Source: Actinomyces sp. oral taxon 897 (GTDB lineage: Bacteria > Actinomycetota > Actinomycetes > Actinomycetales > Actinomycetaceae). From it: a stretch of 64,000 nucleotides of DNA. Under the pieces are notes generated by a model that was not told where the DNA came from, made no database searches, and saw only the letters and a program-made list of their open reading frames with translations. The position numbers and the translations under genes were made by a program. Location: NCBI RefSeq assembly GCF_002999235.1, contig NZ_CP027236.1, positions 1,736,001 to 1,800,000 on the forward strand. The letters run 5' to 3'. Shown here piece after piece: positions 42,803-50,874 of this stretch. Each line of letters starts with the position of its first letter. Within the stretch, counting starts at the first letter, position 1.

Positions 42803-43378
42803 ATGAACAACCTGCTCGCCCGCACCGACAAGTCCCGTCGGCGTACCGGCACGGCCCTGCTGGTCGGCCTCATTGGCGGAGTCTTCTCCGCCATAGTGAA
42901 GTTCGGCTGGGAGGTCCCCTTCCCGCCGCGCACCCCGGGCCTGCGCTCGGACACCAATCCGCCCCAGTCCATGCTGGAGTGGTTCGGAATGTCCCACGAC
43001 GCCTCGCACAGCACGGTGACCTTCAGCAATAACCCGCTGCCGATCATGTCCTTTATTGTGCACTTCAGCTTTGCGATCGCCTTCGGCCTGCTGTACTGCG
43101 TGGTGGCTGAGTACTACCCGGGGATCAAGCTGTGGCAGGGGGCCGTCTTCGGCGTCCTGGTCTACGTGGGCGCGCACGTCGTCGTCATGCCGCTGCTGGG
43201 GTGGGCGCCGAGCCCCTTCCCGTGGGTGGAGGGCGCCCAGACCTGGTCGGAGCACTTCTCCGAGCTCCTTGGTCACATTGTGTGGATGTGGTCCATTGAG
43301 ATAGTGCGACGCGACCTGCGCAACCGCATTACCCACGAGCCCGACGCCGAGGTCCCGCTGGACGCGGCCACCCGGTAG
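42803..43378 (+). CDS. yagU: YagU-family inner membrane protein
   Basis: 191 residues with four hydrophobic segments. GLIGGVFSAIVKFGWEVPFP near the N-terminus, CVVAEYYPGIKLWQG in the middle and WSIEIVRRDLRNRITHEPD near the C-terminus match the YagU/DUF1440 family; E. coli YagU is an inner-membrane protein linked to acid resistance. The ATG at 42803 follows GAGGGC. It lies between menB and menA and may join acid tolerance with the nearby arginine deiminase genes (inference). The strong similarity to proteobacterial YagU could reflect transfer. Confidence 0.88.
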   Translation: MNNLLARTDKSRRRTGTALLVGLIGGVFSAIVKFGWEVPFPPRTPGLRSDTNPPQSMLEWFGMSHDASHSTVTFSNNPLPIMSFIVHFSFAIAFGLLYCVVAEYYPGIKLWQGAVFGVLVYVGAHVVVMPLLGWAPSPFPWVEGAQTWSEHFSELLGHIVWMWSIEIVRRDLRNRITHEPDAEVPLDAATR

Positions 43379-43479
43379 GCCCGTCCCCAGTGGAGTAGCA
43401 CGCCCGCGGTGGGGCCGGCGCTGGCCCCACCGGCCGCCCACCCCGGCTTCACGGCCCAGGCTGCTGCCAACCCCACCAC

Positions 43480-43955
43480 CAGGGGCCCACACGTGCAGGT
43501 ATTCACGTGACCGACCTGCCACGCGGCCTGCAAGACGTGCAGGGGCCCACACGTGCGGGCGTTTACGGCCACGTCCCAGGGCACTGCTGGCCCCACCACC
43601 AGGGCCCACACCCTCAGCGCCGGGAGTCGTCCGGGGGTTATCCTGCGGGCCCGGGCGCCGGGCCCACACCCTCAGTCCTCAACGCCTGCTGGCCTCAGGG
43701 GCGCATGGGTCCGCCCGTACGCGGAACCCTGCCAGCCAGCTGCTGGCGCGCCCGTCAGGGGCTCACGGGTCCGACCCTGGCTGCCGCCGGTGAGCGAGCT
43801 GTAGCAGCCTGCTCACGGGCCCGCCCGTACGCGGGGCCCTGGGTGCAGCACCCTCATGTTCGTCCTGACCGCCACGGGCCCGCCCGTACGCGGGGCCCTG
43901 GGCCCGTCACGGATTCACCACCAGGGGGCCCACAGGTCCGCCCCCAGGGCCGGGT
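43480..43955. repeat. Array of degenerate ~29-nt repeats at about 60-bp period
   Basis: At least eight related blocks start near 43489, 43549, 43608, 43666, 43705, 43765, 43815, 43874 and 43932, mostly 58–60 bp apart. Two are identical over 29 nt (43815–43843 and 43874–43902; core CCCGCCCGTACGCGGGGCCC) with a 30-nt intervening segment. The last block runs into the 3' end of menA. The array fills the convergent yagU–menA gap; no gene is supported in it. Confidence 0.65.
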
Positions 43956-45012
43956 CCACCAGGACCAGCCCCACCGCCAGGAGCAGGCTGTAGACCAGCT
44001 CGTAGAGCCCGGCGTTACGCAGGGCCGGGATGAGCGCGCGCCCCGTGGCCCCGGCCAGGACCGGGCGGGCCGCATGCTCCACCATCGCCGAGCAGCACAG
44101 CAGCAGCACCAGGAGGCTGGGCCCGGTCCAGCCCCCGGTGGTCTGGGCGCCGTCGGTCAGGTCGTAGCGGGCCAGCACCAGGGACACCCCGCCCAGGACG
44201 ACCGGCAGGCCCAGCATGAGCAGGTAGGCGGTCCTGGCGCGCCCAGGCCCCAGGCGCACGGCCAGGGTGCGCTTGCCGTGGGCGGGGTCGGTGGCGATGT
44301 CGCGCAGGTTGTTGACCATGAGCAGGGAGCAGGCAATGAGCCCGATGCCGCACGCCGCCGGCCACACCCAGGCGGGCACGCGCCCGGCCTGGACGTAGGT
44401 GGTCCCGGCGGTGGCCACGAGCCCAAAGAACACGAACACGAACACCTCGCCCAGGCCCGCGTAGCCGTAGGGGCGGGGGCCGCCGGTGTAGAACCAGGCG
44501 GCGGCGATCGCCGCGGCGCCGAGCGCCAGCATCCACCACTGCCCACTGACTGCCAGCAGCCCCAGTCCCAGGAGCCCGGCCACCCCGAAGCAGCCGAACG
44601 CGGCCAGCTTGACGGTGCCGGGAGCGACCTGCCCGGAGACGGTCAGGCGGGGCGGACCGGTGCGGTTATCGTCGGTGCCACGCACGCCGTCGGAGTAGTC
44701 GTTGGCCAGGTTGCAGCCGATCTGGAGCGCGAGGGCCACCCCGGCGGCCAGGAGCGCACGCACCCAGGACCACCGTCCCAGGGCGACGGCGGCGCCGGTG
44801 CCCAGGACAACCGGGGCGACGGCGGCCGGCAGGGTCCGCAGCCGCACCACCTCGACCCAGCTGGTCGCCCGCGGCCCGGGACGGCTCGGCTGCTGGCCTG
44901 CCCCTGGCTGACGGCCCGGGACGTGCGTTCCGGCTCCGTCCGGGGCTCCTGGCTGCTGGCCCGCTCCCGGCCGGGGGCTCGGGCTGGGATCGGGGGCTGG
45001 CTGCTCGTTCAC
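43915..45012 (-). CDS. menA: 1,4-Dihydroxy-2-naphthoate prenyltransferase
   Basis: About 365 residues from GTG 45012, which follows GAGAGGA; the frame continues to 45108 but enters the miniature element. A disordered Pro/Gly-rich head (about 1–55) precedes about eight or nine transmembrane helices. The UbiA-family prenyl-diphosphate site NDYSDGVRGTD and the second Asp-rich NNLRDIATD are present. It attaches the isoprenoid tail to DHNA in the membrane. The extreme 3' end overlaps the degenerate repeat array. Confidence 0.92.
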   Translation of the reverse strand: MNEQPAPDPSPSPRPGAGQQPGAPDGAGTHVPGRQPGAGQQPSRPGPRATSWVEVVRLRTLPAAVAPVVLGTGAAVALGRWSWVRALLAAGVALALQIGCNLANDYSDGVRGTDDNRTGPPRLTVSGQVAPGTVKLAAFGCFGVAGLLGLGLLAVSGQWWMLALGAAAIAAAWFYTGGPRPYGYAGLGEVFVFVFFGLVATAGTTYVQAGRVPAWVWPAACGIGLIACSLLMVNNLRDIATDPAHGKRTLAVRLGPGRARTAYLLMLGLPVVLGGVSLVLARYDLTDGAQTTGGWTGPSLLVLLLCCSAMVEHAARPVLAGATGRALIPALRNAGLYELVYSLLLAVGLVLVDPALGADLWAPWW

Positions 45013-45076
45013 GAGCCGTATCCTCTCACCCCCCCACGACCACCAGCCGGGGATCCCGAGGGTCCTGGGGCCGGTT

Positions 45077-45207
45077 TGTCGCAATCTGAGGATCAGAAGG
45101 AGGGCCACCCTCGGCTACACCAGGGCCCGGGCTCCTGACCTGCGTGGACATTGGGTGTACAAAGTGCTGGGCGGGGTGGGGTCGGTTCTGATCCTCAGAT
45201 TGCGACA
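45077..45207. mobile_element. 131-bp MITE-like element, copy 2
   Basis: Perfect 21-bp terminal inverted repeats lie at 45077–45097 and 45187–45207, identical to those of the copy at 38793–38923, with a related centre in opposite orientation. It is inserted just upstream of menA, about 65 bp before its start, so it may affect menA expression. Confidence 0.85.
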
Positions 45208-45280
45208 GAATCAAGCACCGCACGGCGCGCAAAGAGCTCGCCGCGTATGGGTGCCGGGTGAGAAGACTGAGGCATCTGCG

Positions 45281-45546
45281 GTCAGGCCCGGGGTAGTGGG
45301 GCTGGCCGGGCGTCCGGGGCCGCACCTGGGACCGTCGCGTCCCAGCAGTCGGCGATGGGGGCCGGCCGGCAGTTCCGGCCCCGGCAGCACGATCACTCAC
45401 GTCAGGCCCCGGGGCAGTGGGACCAGCCGCCCACGCACACGCCCTGGTCCGCAGGACCGCCAGGCCCGGGGTAGTGGGGCTGGCCGGGCGTCCGGGGCCG
45501 CACGCTGCTGACTAGCGGGCCAGGCCCCGGGATAGTGGGGCCAGCC
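45281..45546. repeat. Five degenerate ~28-nt repeats at 58–61-bp period
   Basis: Units with core CAGGCCCCGGGGYAGTGGG start at about 45281, 45342 (poor), 45401, 45459 and 45519. Copies 1 and 4 stay identical for 43 nt (45283–45325 and 45461–45503), showing a later 178-bp duplication. The array lies between menA and the end of menE; no gene is supported in 45208–45552. Confidence 0.65.
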
Positions 45547-45552
45547 CAGGGA

Positions 45553-47199
45553 TTAGGGCGCCCCGGAGACGTCACCGGCCAGGAGCTGCGCGACCGCACG
45601 GCGGTCCACCTTGCCCGGCCCCCGCAGGGGCAACGCGGGCAGCACACGCACACGCTTGGGCGTGTGGGCGCCGTCGAGCAGGGCACGTGCCGCCCGACGC
45701 ACCTCCTGGGCGTCGGGCCTGGACCCGGGGGCGGGCACCACGGCGGCGGCGACCACGCTGCCCCACTCCTGGTCCTCCACCCCCACGACGCAGGCCTGGC
45801 GGACGCCGTCGATGCTGGTCAGGACGGACTCAACCAGGTGGGGGTCCACCTTGAGGCCGCCGGTGACGATCATGTCGTCCAGGCGCCCCAGGACCGTCAG
45901 GCGCCCGTCGGCCTCGACACGCCCCCGGTCGCAAGTCCACACCTCCCGCCCCCAAGGGCCCTGCCGGAACTCGCAGCCGCCCCCGGCGTCACCTACGTAG
46001 CCCTGAGCCACCACCGGCCCGGAGATGACGATCCGCCCCTCGGGCCCCTCCACGCGCACCCGCACCCCGTCCAGGGCGACACCGTCGTAGACGCACCCGC
46101 CCCCGGTCTCGGTCATGCCGTAGGTGGTGACCACGGCAATACCCGCCGACCTGGCCCGGCCCAGGAGGTCCGCCGACGCCGAGGCCCCACCGACCAGGAC
46201 CGCCGTCGCCCGGGCCAGGTCGGCGGTGGCCTGGGGGTCCTGAAGGACACGATGAAGCTGGGTGGGAACCAGGGAGACGTAGACGCGGGCAGGTGGCGTG
46301 GGCGTTCCGGGGCCGGCGGCCTGGCGGACGAGCCTGACCAGGGCCGGATCCACCACCTCCTGCTCGGGGCCGGCAGGCTGGCGCGCCAGTGCGGCGCGCC
46401 CGACAGGCACCACCCCCCGCGTGGGGTCGGCAGGGACCGGCCTCTTGGCCTGGTTGCCGCGGACCGCCCCCTGCGCGGAGCCGGTGGCCAGCCCGGACGC
46501 GGCAGGGTCGCCTAGGGACGCACCGACGGTCACAGGACCAGCAGACGCGGCAGCGGCTACGGCCCGGCCCAGGGCCCGAGGGTCAAAGCCACCTTCCAGA
46601 TCCACCACCACAGGTGGCACCCCGGCCACGAGGGAGCGCACGAGCACCTGCAGCCCGGCCACGTGGTGGGCGGGCAGGGCCAGCACCCACCGTCCCGGCC
46701 CACCGAGCCTGGCGTGGGTAGCACGGGCGGAGGCGACCAGGGCCTGCACGCTCGTGCCCACCAGCCGCCCGGTGCCGGTGGTGGAGCCGGAGGTGCGCAG
46801 GACGATGTCAATGCCGGGCCGGGTCCCCAGCAGCCGCCCCAGGTCGGCGCGGAGCTCGGCGTCCGCCACATCCAGTCCCACCGCGTTCACTGCATCCGGT
46901 TCTACCGCGCTCGCCGCCAATCCCATTGCGCCCGCACCCGGCCCCGCTGTACTCGCCGCACCTGCTCCTGCCACATCCGTTGCACCCGGTCCCGCCGGTC
47001 CCGCCGTGCCCGCCGGTCCCGCCGTGCCCGCCGCACCCGTTCCTGCTGCTTCCGTTGCACCCAGTCCCACCGCATCCGCCACACCTGGTCCCGCTGCACC
47101 CCGTCCCACTGCGCCCGCCGCGGGGGCGGGTGCCGGTAGCGCCTGCCTGGCGTCAACCGGGACGAGGACACCGTGGACACGCAGCAGCCGAGGGATCAC
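45553..47199 (-). CDS. menE: o-Succinylbenzoate–CoA ligase
   Basis: 548 residues. The adenylate-forming core has LRTSGSTTGTGRLV (P-loop), TYGMTETGGGCVYDG, GRLDDMIVTGGLKVDP and a C-terminal RGPGKVDRRAV. It activates o-succinylbenzoate with ATP and CoA for MenB. An N-terminal Ala/Gly/Thr-rich stretch (about 28–100, GPAGTAGPAGPGATD units) is encoded by short tandem repeats at 46930–47110 and is unusual for the family. GTG 47199 has CACAAT six bases upstream, so a leaderless start is likely. Confidence 0.9.
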   Translation of the reverse strand: MIPRLLRVHGVLVPVDARQALPAPAPAAGAVGRGAAGPGVADAVGLGATEAAGTGAAGTAGPAGTAGPAGPGATDVAGAGAASTAGPGAGAMGLAASAVEPDAVNAVGLDVADAELRADLGRLLGTRPGIDIVLRTSGSTTGTGRLVGTSVQALVASARATHARLGGPGRWVLALPAHHVAGLQVLVRSLVAGVPPVVVDLEGGFDPRALGRAVAAAASAGPVTVGASLGDPAASGLATGSAQGAVRGNQAKRPVPADPTRGVVPVGRAALARQPAGPEQEVVDPALVRLVRQAAGPGTPTPPARVYVSLVPTQLHRVLQDPQATADLARATAVLVGGASASADLLGRARSAGIAVVTTYGMTETGGGCVYDGVALDGVRVRVEGPEGRIVISGPVVAQGYVGDAGGGCEFRQGPWGREVWTCDRGRVEADGRLTVLGRLDDMIVTGGLKVDPHLVESVLTSIDGVRQACVVGVEDQEWGSVVAAAVVPAPGSRPDAQEVRRAARALLDGAHTPKRVRVLPALPLRGPGKVDRRAVAQLLAGDVSGAP

Positions 47200-47205
47200 A
47201 AGGTC

Positions 47206-47211
47206 ATTGTG
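47206..47211 (-). promoter_or_regulatory. -10-like hexamer, leaderless menE start
   Basis: On the minus strand CACAAT, six bases, GTG 47199. It lies back to back with the plus-strand promoter at 47234. Confidence 0.4.
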
Positions 47212-47233
47212 CCCATACAGGTAGCCACTCGGC

Positions 47234-47239
47234 TACGCT
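47234..47239 (+). promoter_or_regulatory. -10 hexamer, leaderless start of PLDc_N-type gene
   Basis: TACGCT, six bases, ATG 47246. Confidence 0.5.
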
Positions 47240-47245
47240 CCTGCC

Positions 47246-47662
47246 ATGCGCGCGCTCCTCCTCGTCCTCGTCATCGCCCTGACGATCTACTCCCTCCTGG
47301 ACTGCGCCCGCAGCCCCGAGGAGTCCCTGCCTGCACGTATGCCGAAGTTCCTGTGGATTCTCCTCATTGTCACGACCCCAATGGTCGGCCCGATCGCCTG
47401 GATCATTACCTCCCGGGTCAAGGCCGCCGAGGACAAGGGCGGGGTCGTGGAGCCCACCATCTGGTCGGCCCCCGAGGGCACCACCTTCCACCGCCCCGCC
47501 CGACGGCGCCCAATGGCCCCCGACGACGACCCCGAGTTCCTGCGGGGCCTGGAGCGGGACATCCGCAGGCGTCGGCGGGCCCAGGAGGGCGGAGGCACGG
47601 ACCCAGACGACCGCAAGGACACGCCGGGCACCGGAGACAGCGAGCCCGACCCCACCGCCTGA
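47246..47662 (+). CDS. Small membrane protein with PLDc_N-type N-terminus
   Basis: 138 residues. Two transmembrane helices (about 1–18 and 33–55) surround SLLDCARSPEESLPARMPKF. This two-helix pattern, including LLIVTTPMVGPIAWII, is that of the PLDc_N domain found alone or before cardiolipin synthases. The C-terminal ~80 residues are charged and probably disordered. No catalytic HKD motif is present. Function unknown; the name describes the fold only. It is often found beside menaquinone genes in actinobacteria (from memory). Confidence 0.75.
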   Translation: MRALLLVLVIALTIYSLLDCARSPEESLPARMPKFLWILLIVTTPMVGPIAWIITSRVKAAEDKGGVVEPTIWSAPEGTTFHRPARRRPMAPDDDPEFLRGLERDIRRRRRAQEGGGTDPDDRKDTPGTGDSEPDPTA

Positions 47663-47932
47663 AGACCGGTCTGCCCCAAGGGCGGGTCAGCACGGCTATG
47701 GCGGGCTGCTGCTCCTTCGCTGGCCCCTGCTCCTTCGCTGGCCCCCGCCCCGGGGGTCGGGGCGACCAGGTCGGCAGCCTCGGGACTCCTGAGGTGCGCC
47801 AGCTCTCACCCCGGGGTCGGGTCAGCGCAGCTTGGCGGACTGCCGCTCCTGCGCCAGCCCCAGCCCGGGGCGGGTCCCATTGACGCCGACTCCCCGGGCT
47901 ACCTCACCGACCAGCCCCCGCCCCCGGCCGGT
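47663..47932. other. Gap with degenerate repeats
   Basis: A CGGGTCAGC-containing block at about 47682 and 47815, with a related block near 47748, gives a weak period of about 65 bp. CTCCTTCGCTGGCCCC is tandemly doubled at 47710–47745. No gene is supported. Confidence 0.4.
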
Positions 47933-48133
47933 GTTGCACATTCATCCCGGGAGCGCCGCCGGGCCAATGGCGCCATTTCAACGTTTTCTCCACCCGTGCG
48001 GGGCCCGGTGACAAGATGAATGTGCAACGCCGTCGTCGTTGCACATTCATCTTGTTCCCAGACCTCACGCTACCGCGCGGATCCGCATGATTTCGCGGTT
48101 CCTGAATCCGGGGCCACGGAAAGAATGTGCAAC
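47933..48133. repeat. Four alternating inverted copies of GTTGCACATTCAT
   Basis: Copies at 47933–47945 (+), 48016–48028 (inverted), 48038–48050 (+) and 48124–48133 (inverted, partial). The central two form a perfect 19-bp inverted repeat (48011–48029 with 48037–48055) with a 7-nt loop. It lies between two convergent genes. The outer copies give two 96–101-bp elements with terminal inverted repeats placed in tandem. Confidence 0.75.
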
Positions 48134-48150
48134 TCCCCCGGGCGGCCGCC

Positions 48151-48942
48151 TTACGCCCGCAGACGCGGCTGGGTCCAGGCGGGCCAGCTGGCCACGTCCA
48201 CGTCGTAGCCGTGGGCGGCCGCGTGGAGCATCCAGTCCCCCGGCAGCCAGGTGGCCCCGGCCAGCTGGGGGTGCTCGGGCATGTACTGGGCGGCCCAGAG
48301 CACGAGGATGAGCTCGGCCCACTGGGTACGCAGCTTCCAGCGGGCCGACCCCCTGGCGTTAGTGGCCGCGATCACCACCTCCCCCACCCCGGTGAGCTGA
48401 ATCTCCTGCATGTCGGCGTAGGAGACCGGCATGACCCCCTCACCCGTACCAATGTAGATGCCGTGGGTGGAGACGGTCACACGTGCGCTCGCCAGGTGCC
48501 GCCACCGGACCACGGCGTCGGCCTGCGCGGCCTTCCTCCGGCGCGAGTTGACGTAGGCCTGCCCGCCGAAGAACGCGGCCGTCAGGGCGATCCCCACCGG
48601 GCCGCCCGCCAGGAAGAAGCCGCGCGAGGGGTTGTAGGTGGCGTCCCCGCGCCGGAACAGCAGGAGCTCAGCGTCGGCGGAGGCCAGCATAACCTCGTCG
48701 GGCCCGAGGTGGCGTCGCACCGGGTCCACGACCGGTGAGACCGGGTTGGGCCGACGCCGGTGCGCCAGCGAGGTCAGGACCCCGGCGGTGTTCCACCAGA
48801 CAAAGTCCTGGCCGGTCCAGGGCCGCCGGGGGGCGGGGCGGGGCCGGGGGTCGTGCACCAGGCGCTGCCCGTCCGCGGGTACCAGGTCGTCCGACGTCGG
48901 GGGCCCCGGCTGCGGGGGGCCCGACGTCGGCGGCTGGGTCAC
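48151..48942 (-). CDS. Hypothetical protein with membrane segment and PH-like region
   Basis: 263 residues from GTG 48942, which overlaps the upstream stop as GTGA and follows GGAGG. The N-terminal ~45 residues are Pro-rich and disordered. One or two hydrophobic helices at about 112–130 (FFLAGGPVGIALTAAFFGG) follow. The C-terminal part (WRHLASARVTVSTHGIYIG, SYADMQEIQL, VVIAATNARGSARW) has the strand pattern of bacterial PH-like domains. That reading is inference. Translationally coupled to the histidine phosphatase. Confidence 0.6.
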   Translation of the reverse strand: MTQPPTSGPPQPGPPTSDDLVPADGQRLVHDPRPRPAPRRPWTGQDFVWWNTAGVLTSLAHRRRPNPVSPVVDPVRRHLGPDEVMLASADAELLLFRRGDATYNPSRGFFLAGGPVGIALTAAFFGGQAYVNSRRRKAAQADAVVRWRHLASARVTVSTHGIYIGTGEGVMPVSYADMQEIQLTGVGEVVIAATNARGSARWKLRTQWAELILVLWAAQYMPEHPQLAGATWLPGDWMLHAAAHGYDVDVASWPAWTQPRLRA

Positions 48943-49751
48943 GCCCGGGCCTCCGTGGACCCGGGCCCGGCGGGCGCTGCTGGCGCGGCGTCGTGCGCTG
49001 CCGGTGTGGCCGCCCCGGTCTCGGGCCCGGCGGGCGCTGCTGGCGCGGCGTCGTGCGCTGCTGGCGTGGCCGCCCCGGCGTCGCCCATCTTCTCGCTGGC
49101 GGCCGACGTGCCCGGGACCATGTCCTCGGCCTGGCGCAGGAGGTCCCCGGCGGGCTCCCAGTAGGCCAGTCCGGTCAGGGTACGGTCCTCAAAGGTCAGG
49201 GAGGTCAGGGAGGCCAGGGAGCACTGGCGGCGTCGGGGGTCGTGGGCCAGGAGACGGCCCTCCAGCCACAGGCGCAGCGACCAGATGGGCAGCTGGTGGC
49301 TGACCAGCAGCGCCTCGTGGCCCTGCGCCAGCGGGACGGCGTCGCGCACGGCGGCGGCCATGCGGGCCACCAGGTCGACGTAGGGCTCCCCCCAGGAGGG
49401 CCGCAGGGGGTTGACGTAGTAGCGCCAGTGCTGGGGGTGGGTCAGCACCCGACGGTCGCGGTTGACCGGCACCCCCTCAAAGTGGTTACCCGCCTCAGTG
49501 AGCCGGACGTCGGTGGTCGGGGTCAGGCCGAAGGCCTCGGCCGTCGGCGCCCCGGACTCCCGGGCGCGCTCCAGCGGGGAGGTGATGACGGCCACGACGT
49601 CGTGCCCGGTGGCGGACAGGACGTGAGCCACCCGCTGGGCCATGGCCGCCCCGAGGGCGGAGAGGTGGTAGCCGGGGCGGCGGCCGTAGAGGATCCCCTC
49701 GGGGTTGTAGACCTCGCCGTGCCTCATCACGTGGATCGTCGTACGCACCAT
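48939..49751 (-). CDS. Histidine phosphatase family protein
   Basis: About 270 residues from ATG 49751 (CAGAAT hexamer seven bases upstream); the frame to 49874 overlaps the divergent dapD promoter. The catalytic VMRHGEVYNPEGILYGR places the phosphorylated His near residue 10. ERARESGAPTAEAFGL and HEALLVSHQLPIW supply the remaining active-site Arg and His. The C-terminus is a disordered tail with two 20-residue repeats (AATPAAHDAAPAAPAGP), encoded by an exact 60-bp tandem repeat at about 48963–49082. The substrate is unknown; such genes often sit in actinobacterial menaquinone clusters. Confidence 0.85.
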   Translation of the reverse strand: MVRTTIHVMRHGEVYNPEGILYGRRPGYHLSALGAAMAQRVAHVLSATGHDVVAVITSPLERARESGAPTAEAFGLTPTTDVRLTEAGNHFEGVPVNRDRRVLTHPQHWRYYVNPLRPSWGEPYVDLVARMAAAVRDAVPLAQGHEALLVSHQLPIWSLRLWLEGRLLAHDPRRRQCSLASLTSLTFEDRTLTGLAYWEPAGDLLRQAEDMVPGTSAASEKMGDAGAATPAAHDAAPAAPAGPETGAATPAAHDAAPAAPAGPGSTEARA

Positions 49752-49843
49752 AGCCCTGATTCTGTCACGCCCCGCCCCCGCCGGGGCCCGCCCACGGTGA
49801 GCCGACGGCAGAACCCACCACGGCGCCGTCGGCCCGGGAGCCG

Positions 49844-49849
49844 TATCGT
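49844..49849 (+). promoter_or_regulatory. -10 hexamer, leaderless dapD start
   Basis: TATCGT, six bases, ATG 49856. Confidence 0.5.
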
Positions 49850-49855
49850 GGGGCC

Positions 49856-50839
49856 ATGACGACTCGCAGCGCATGGGGCCTCGGCCTCGCCACCGTGACC
49901 GACGACGGCACCACCCTGGACGTGTGGTACCCCCGCCCCGTCCTGGGCGACGAGCCCGAGGACGGTCACGCCGACCTCCTGGCCACCCTGACGACCATGG
50001 AGCGTAAGGACGCGGCCCGCGGCGTGCACACCACCGTGGTGCGCACCTGGGCGGACCTGGACGACGCCCCCCAGACCGTGGCGGGCGCCTACCTGCGTCT
50101 GCACGTCCTGTCCCACCGCCTGGCCCTGCCCAACACGGTCAACCTGGACGGCATCTTCTCCCGCCTGCCCAATGTGGTGTGGACCTCGGTGGGTCCCTGC
50201 GCCGCGGAGGACTTCGAGACCACCCGCACCCGCCTGCGCGCCGCCCTGGGCTCCCCCGTCCAGGTCAGCTCGGTGGACAAGTTCCCCCGCATGACCGACT
50301 ACGTGCTGCCCTCGGGGGTGCGCATCGGCGACGCGGCGAACGTGCGCCTGGGCGCCTACCTGTCGGAGGGCACCACCGTCATGCAGGCTGGCTTCGTCAA
50401 CTACAACGCCGGGACCCTGGGGCGCTCCATGGTGGAGGGACGCATCTCCCAGGGCGTGGTCATTGGCGACGGCTCGGACATCGGCGGCGGCGCCTCGACC
50501 ATGGGCATGCTCTCGGGCGGCGGACGCCAGCGCGTGGCCCTGGGCGAGCGCTGCCTGCTGGGGGCCAACTCCGGCCTGGGCATCCCGCTGGGGGACGACT
50601 GCGTGGTGGAGGCGGGACTCTACCTGACGGCCGGGACCAAGGTCTCACTCATGCCCCAGGGGGGTGTGGTGCCCGGCAGCCACGGCCTGTTCAAGGAGCC
50701 TCGCGTGGTCTCCGCCCGCCAGCTGGCGGGGGCCTCCAACGTGCTGTTCCGCCGCAACTCCCAGTCCGGCGCCGTGGAGGCCCTCTCCCGCGGCGGCAAG
50801 GGTATTGCGCTCAACTCCGAGCTCCACACCAACCAGTAG
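49856..50839 (+). CDS. dapD: Tetrahydrodipicolinate N-succinyltransferase
   Basis: 327 residues, the usual length of the actinobacterial type. The N-terminal alpha/beta domain is followed by a left-handed beta helix with hexapeptide repeats ([52 protein letters not shown]). It succinylates tetrahydrodipicolinate in the lysine/meso-diaminopimelate pathway; DapC (54163–55428) acts next. Likely leaderless. Confidence 0.94.
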   Translation: MTTRSAWGLGLATVTDDGTTLDVWYPRPVLGDEPEDGHADLLATLTTMERKDAARGVHTTVVRTWADLDDAPQTVAGAYLRLHVLSHRLALPNTVNLDGIFSRLPNVVWTSVGPCAAEDFETTRTRLRAALGSPVQVSSVDKFPRMTDYVLPSGVRIGDAANVRLGAYLSEGTTVMQAGFVNYNAGTLGRSMVEGRISQGVVIGDGSDIGGGASTMGMLSGGGRQRVALGERCLLGANSGLGIPLGDDCVVEAGLYLTAGTKVSLMPQGGVVPGSHGLFKEPRVVSARQLAGASNVLFRRNSQSGAVEALSRGGKGIALNSELHTNQ

Positions 50840-50849
50840 GGACGCCCCC

Positions 50850-50866
50850 GGCCCGGGCGCCGGGCC
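50850..50866. terminator. Bidirectional terminator between dapD and methyltransferase genes
   Basis: GGCCCGG and CCGGGCC with a 3-nt loop lie in the 35-bp gap between the two convergent stops. Confidence 0.5.
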
Positions 50867-50874
50867 CGTCGCCC

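Noticed and set aside
48039..48311. Small plus-strand open frame after the inverted repeats
   Set aside because: It lacks a ribosome site, overlaps the 3' end of a minus-strand gene and is Arg/Pro-rich shadow sequence.
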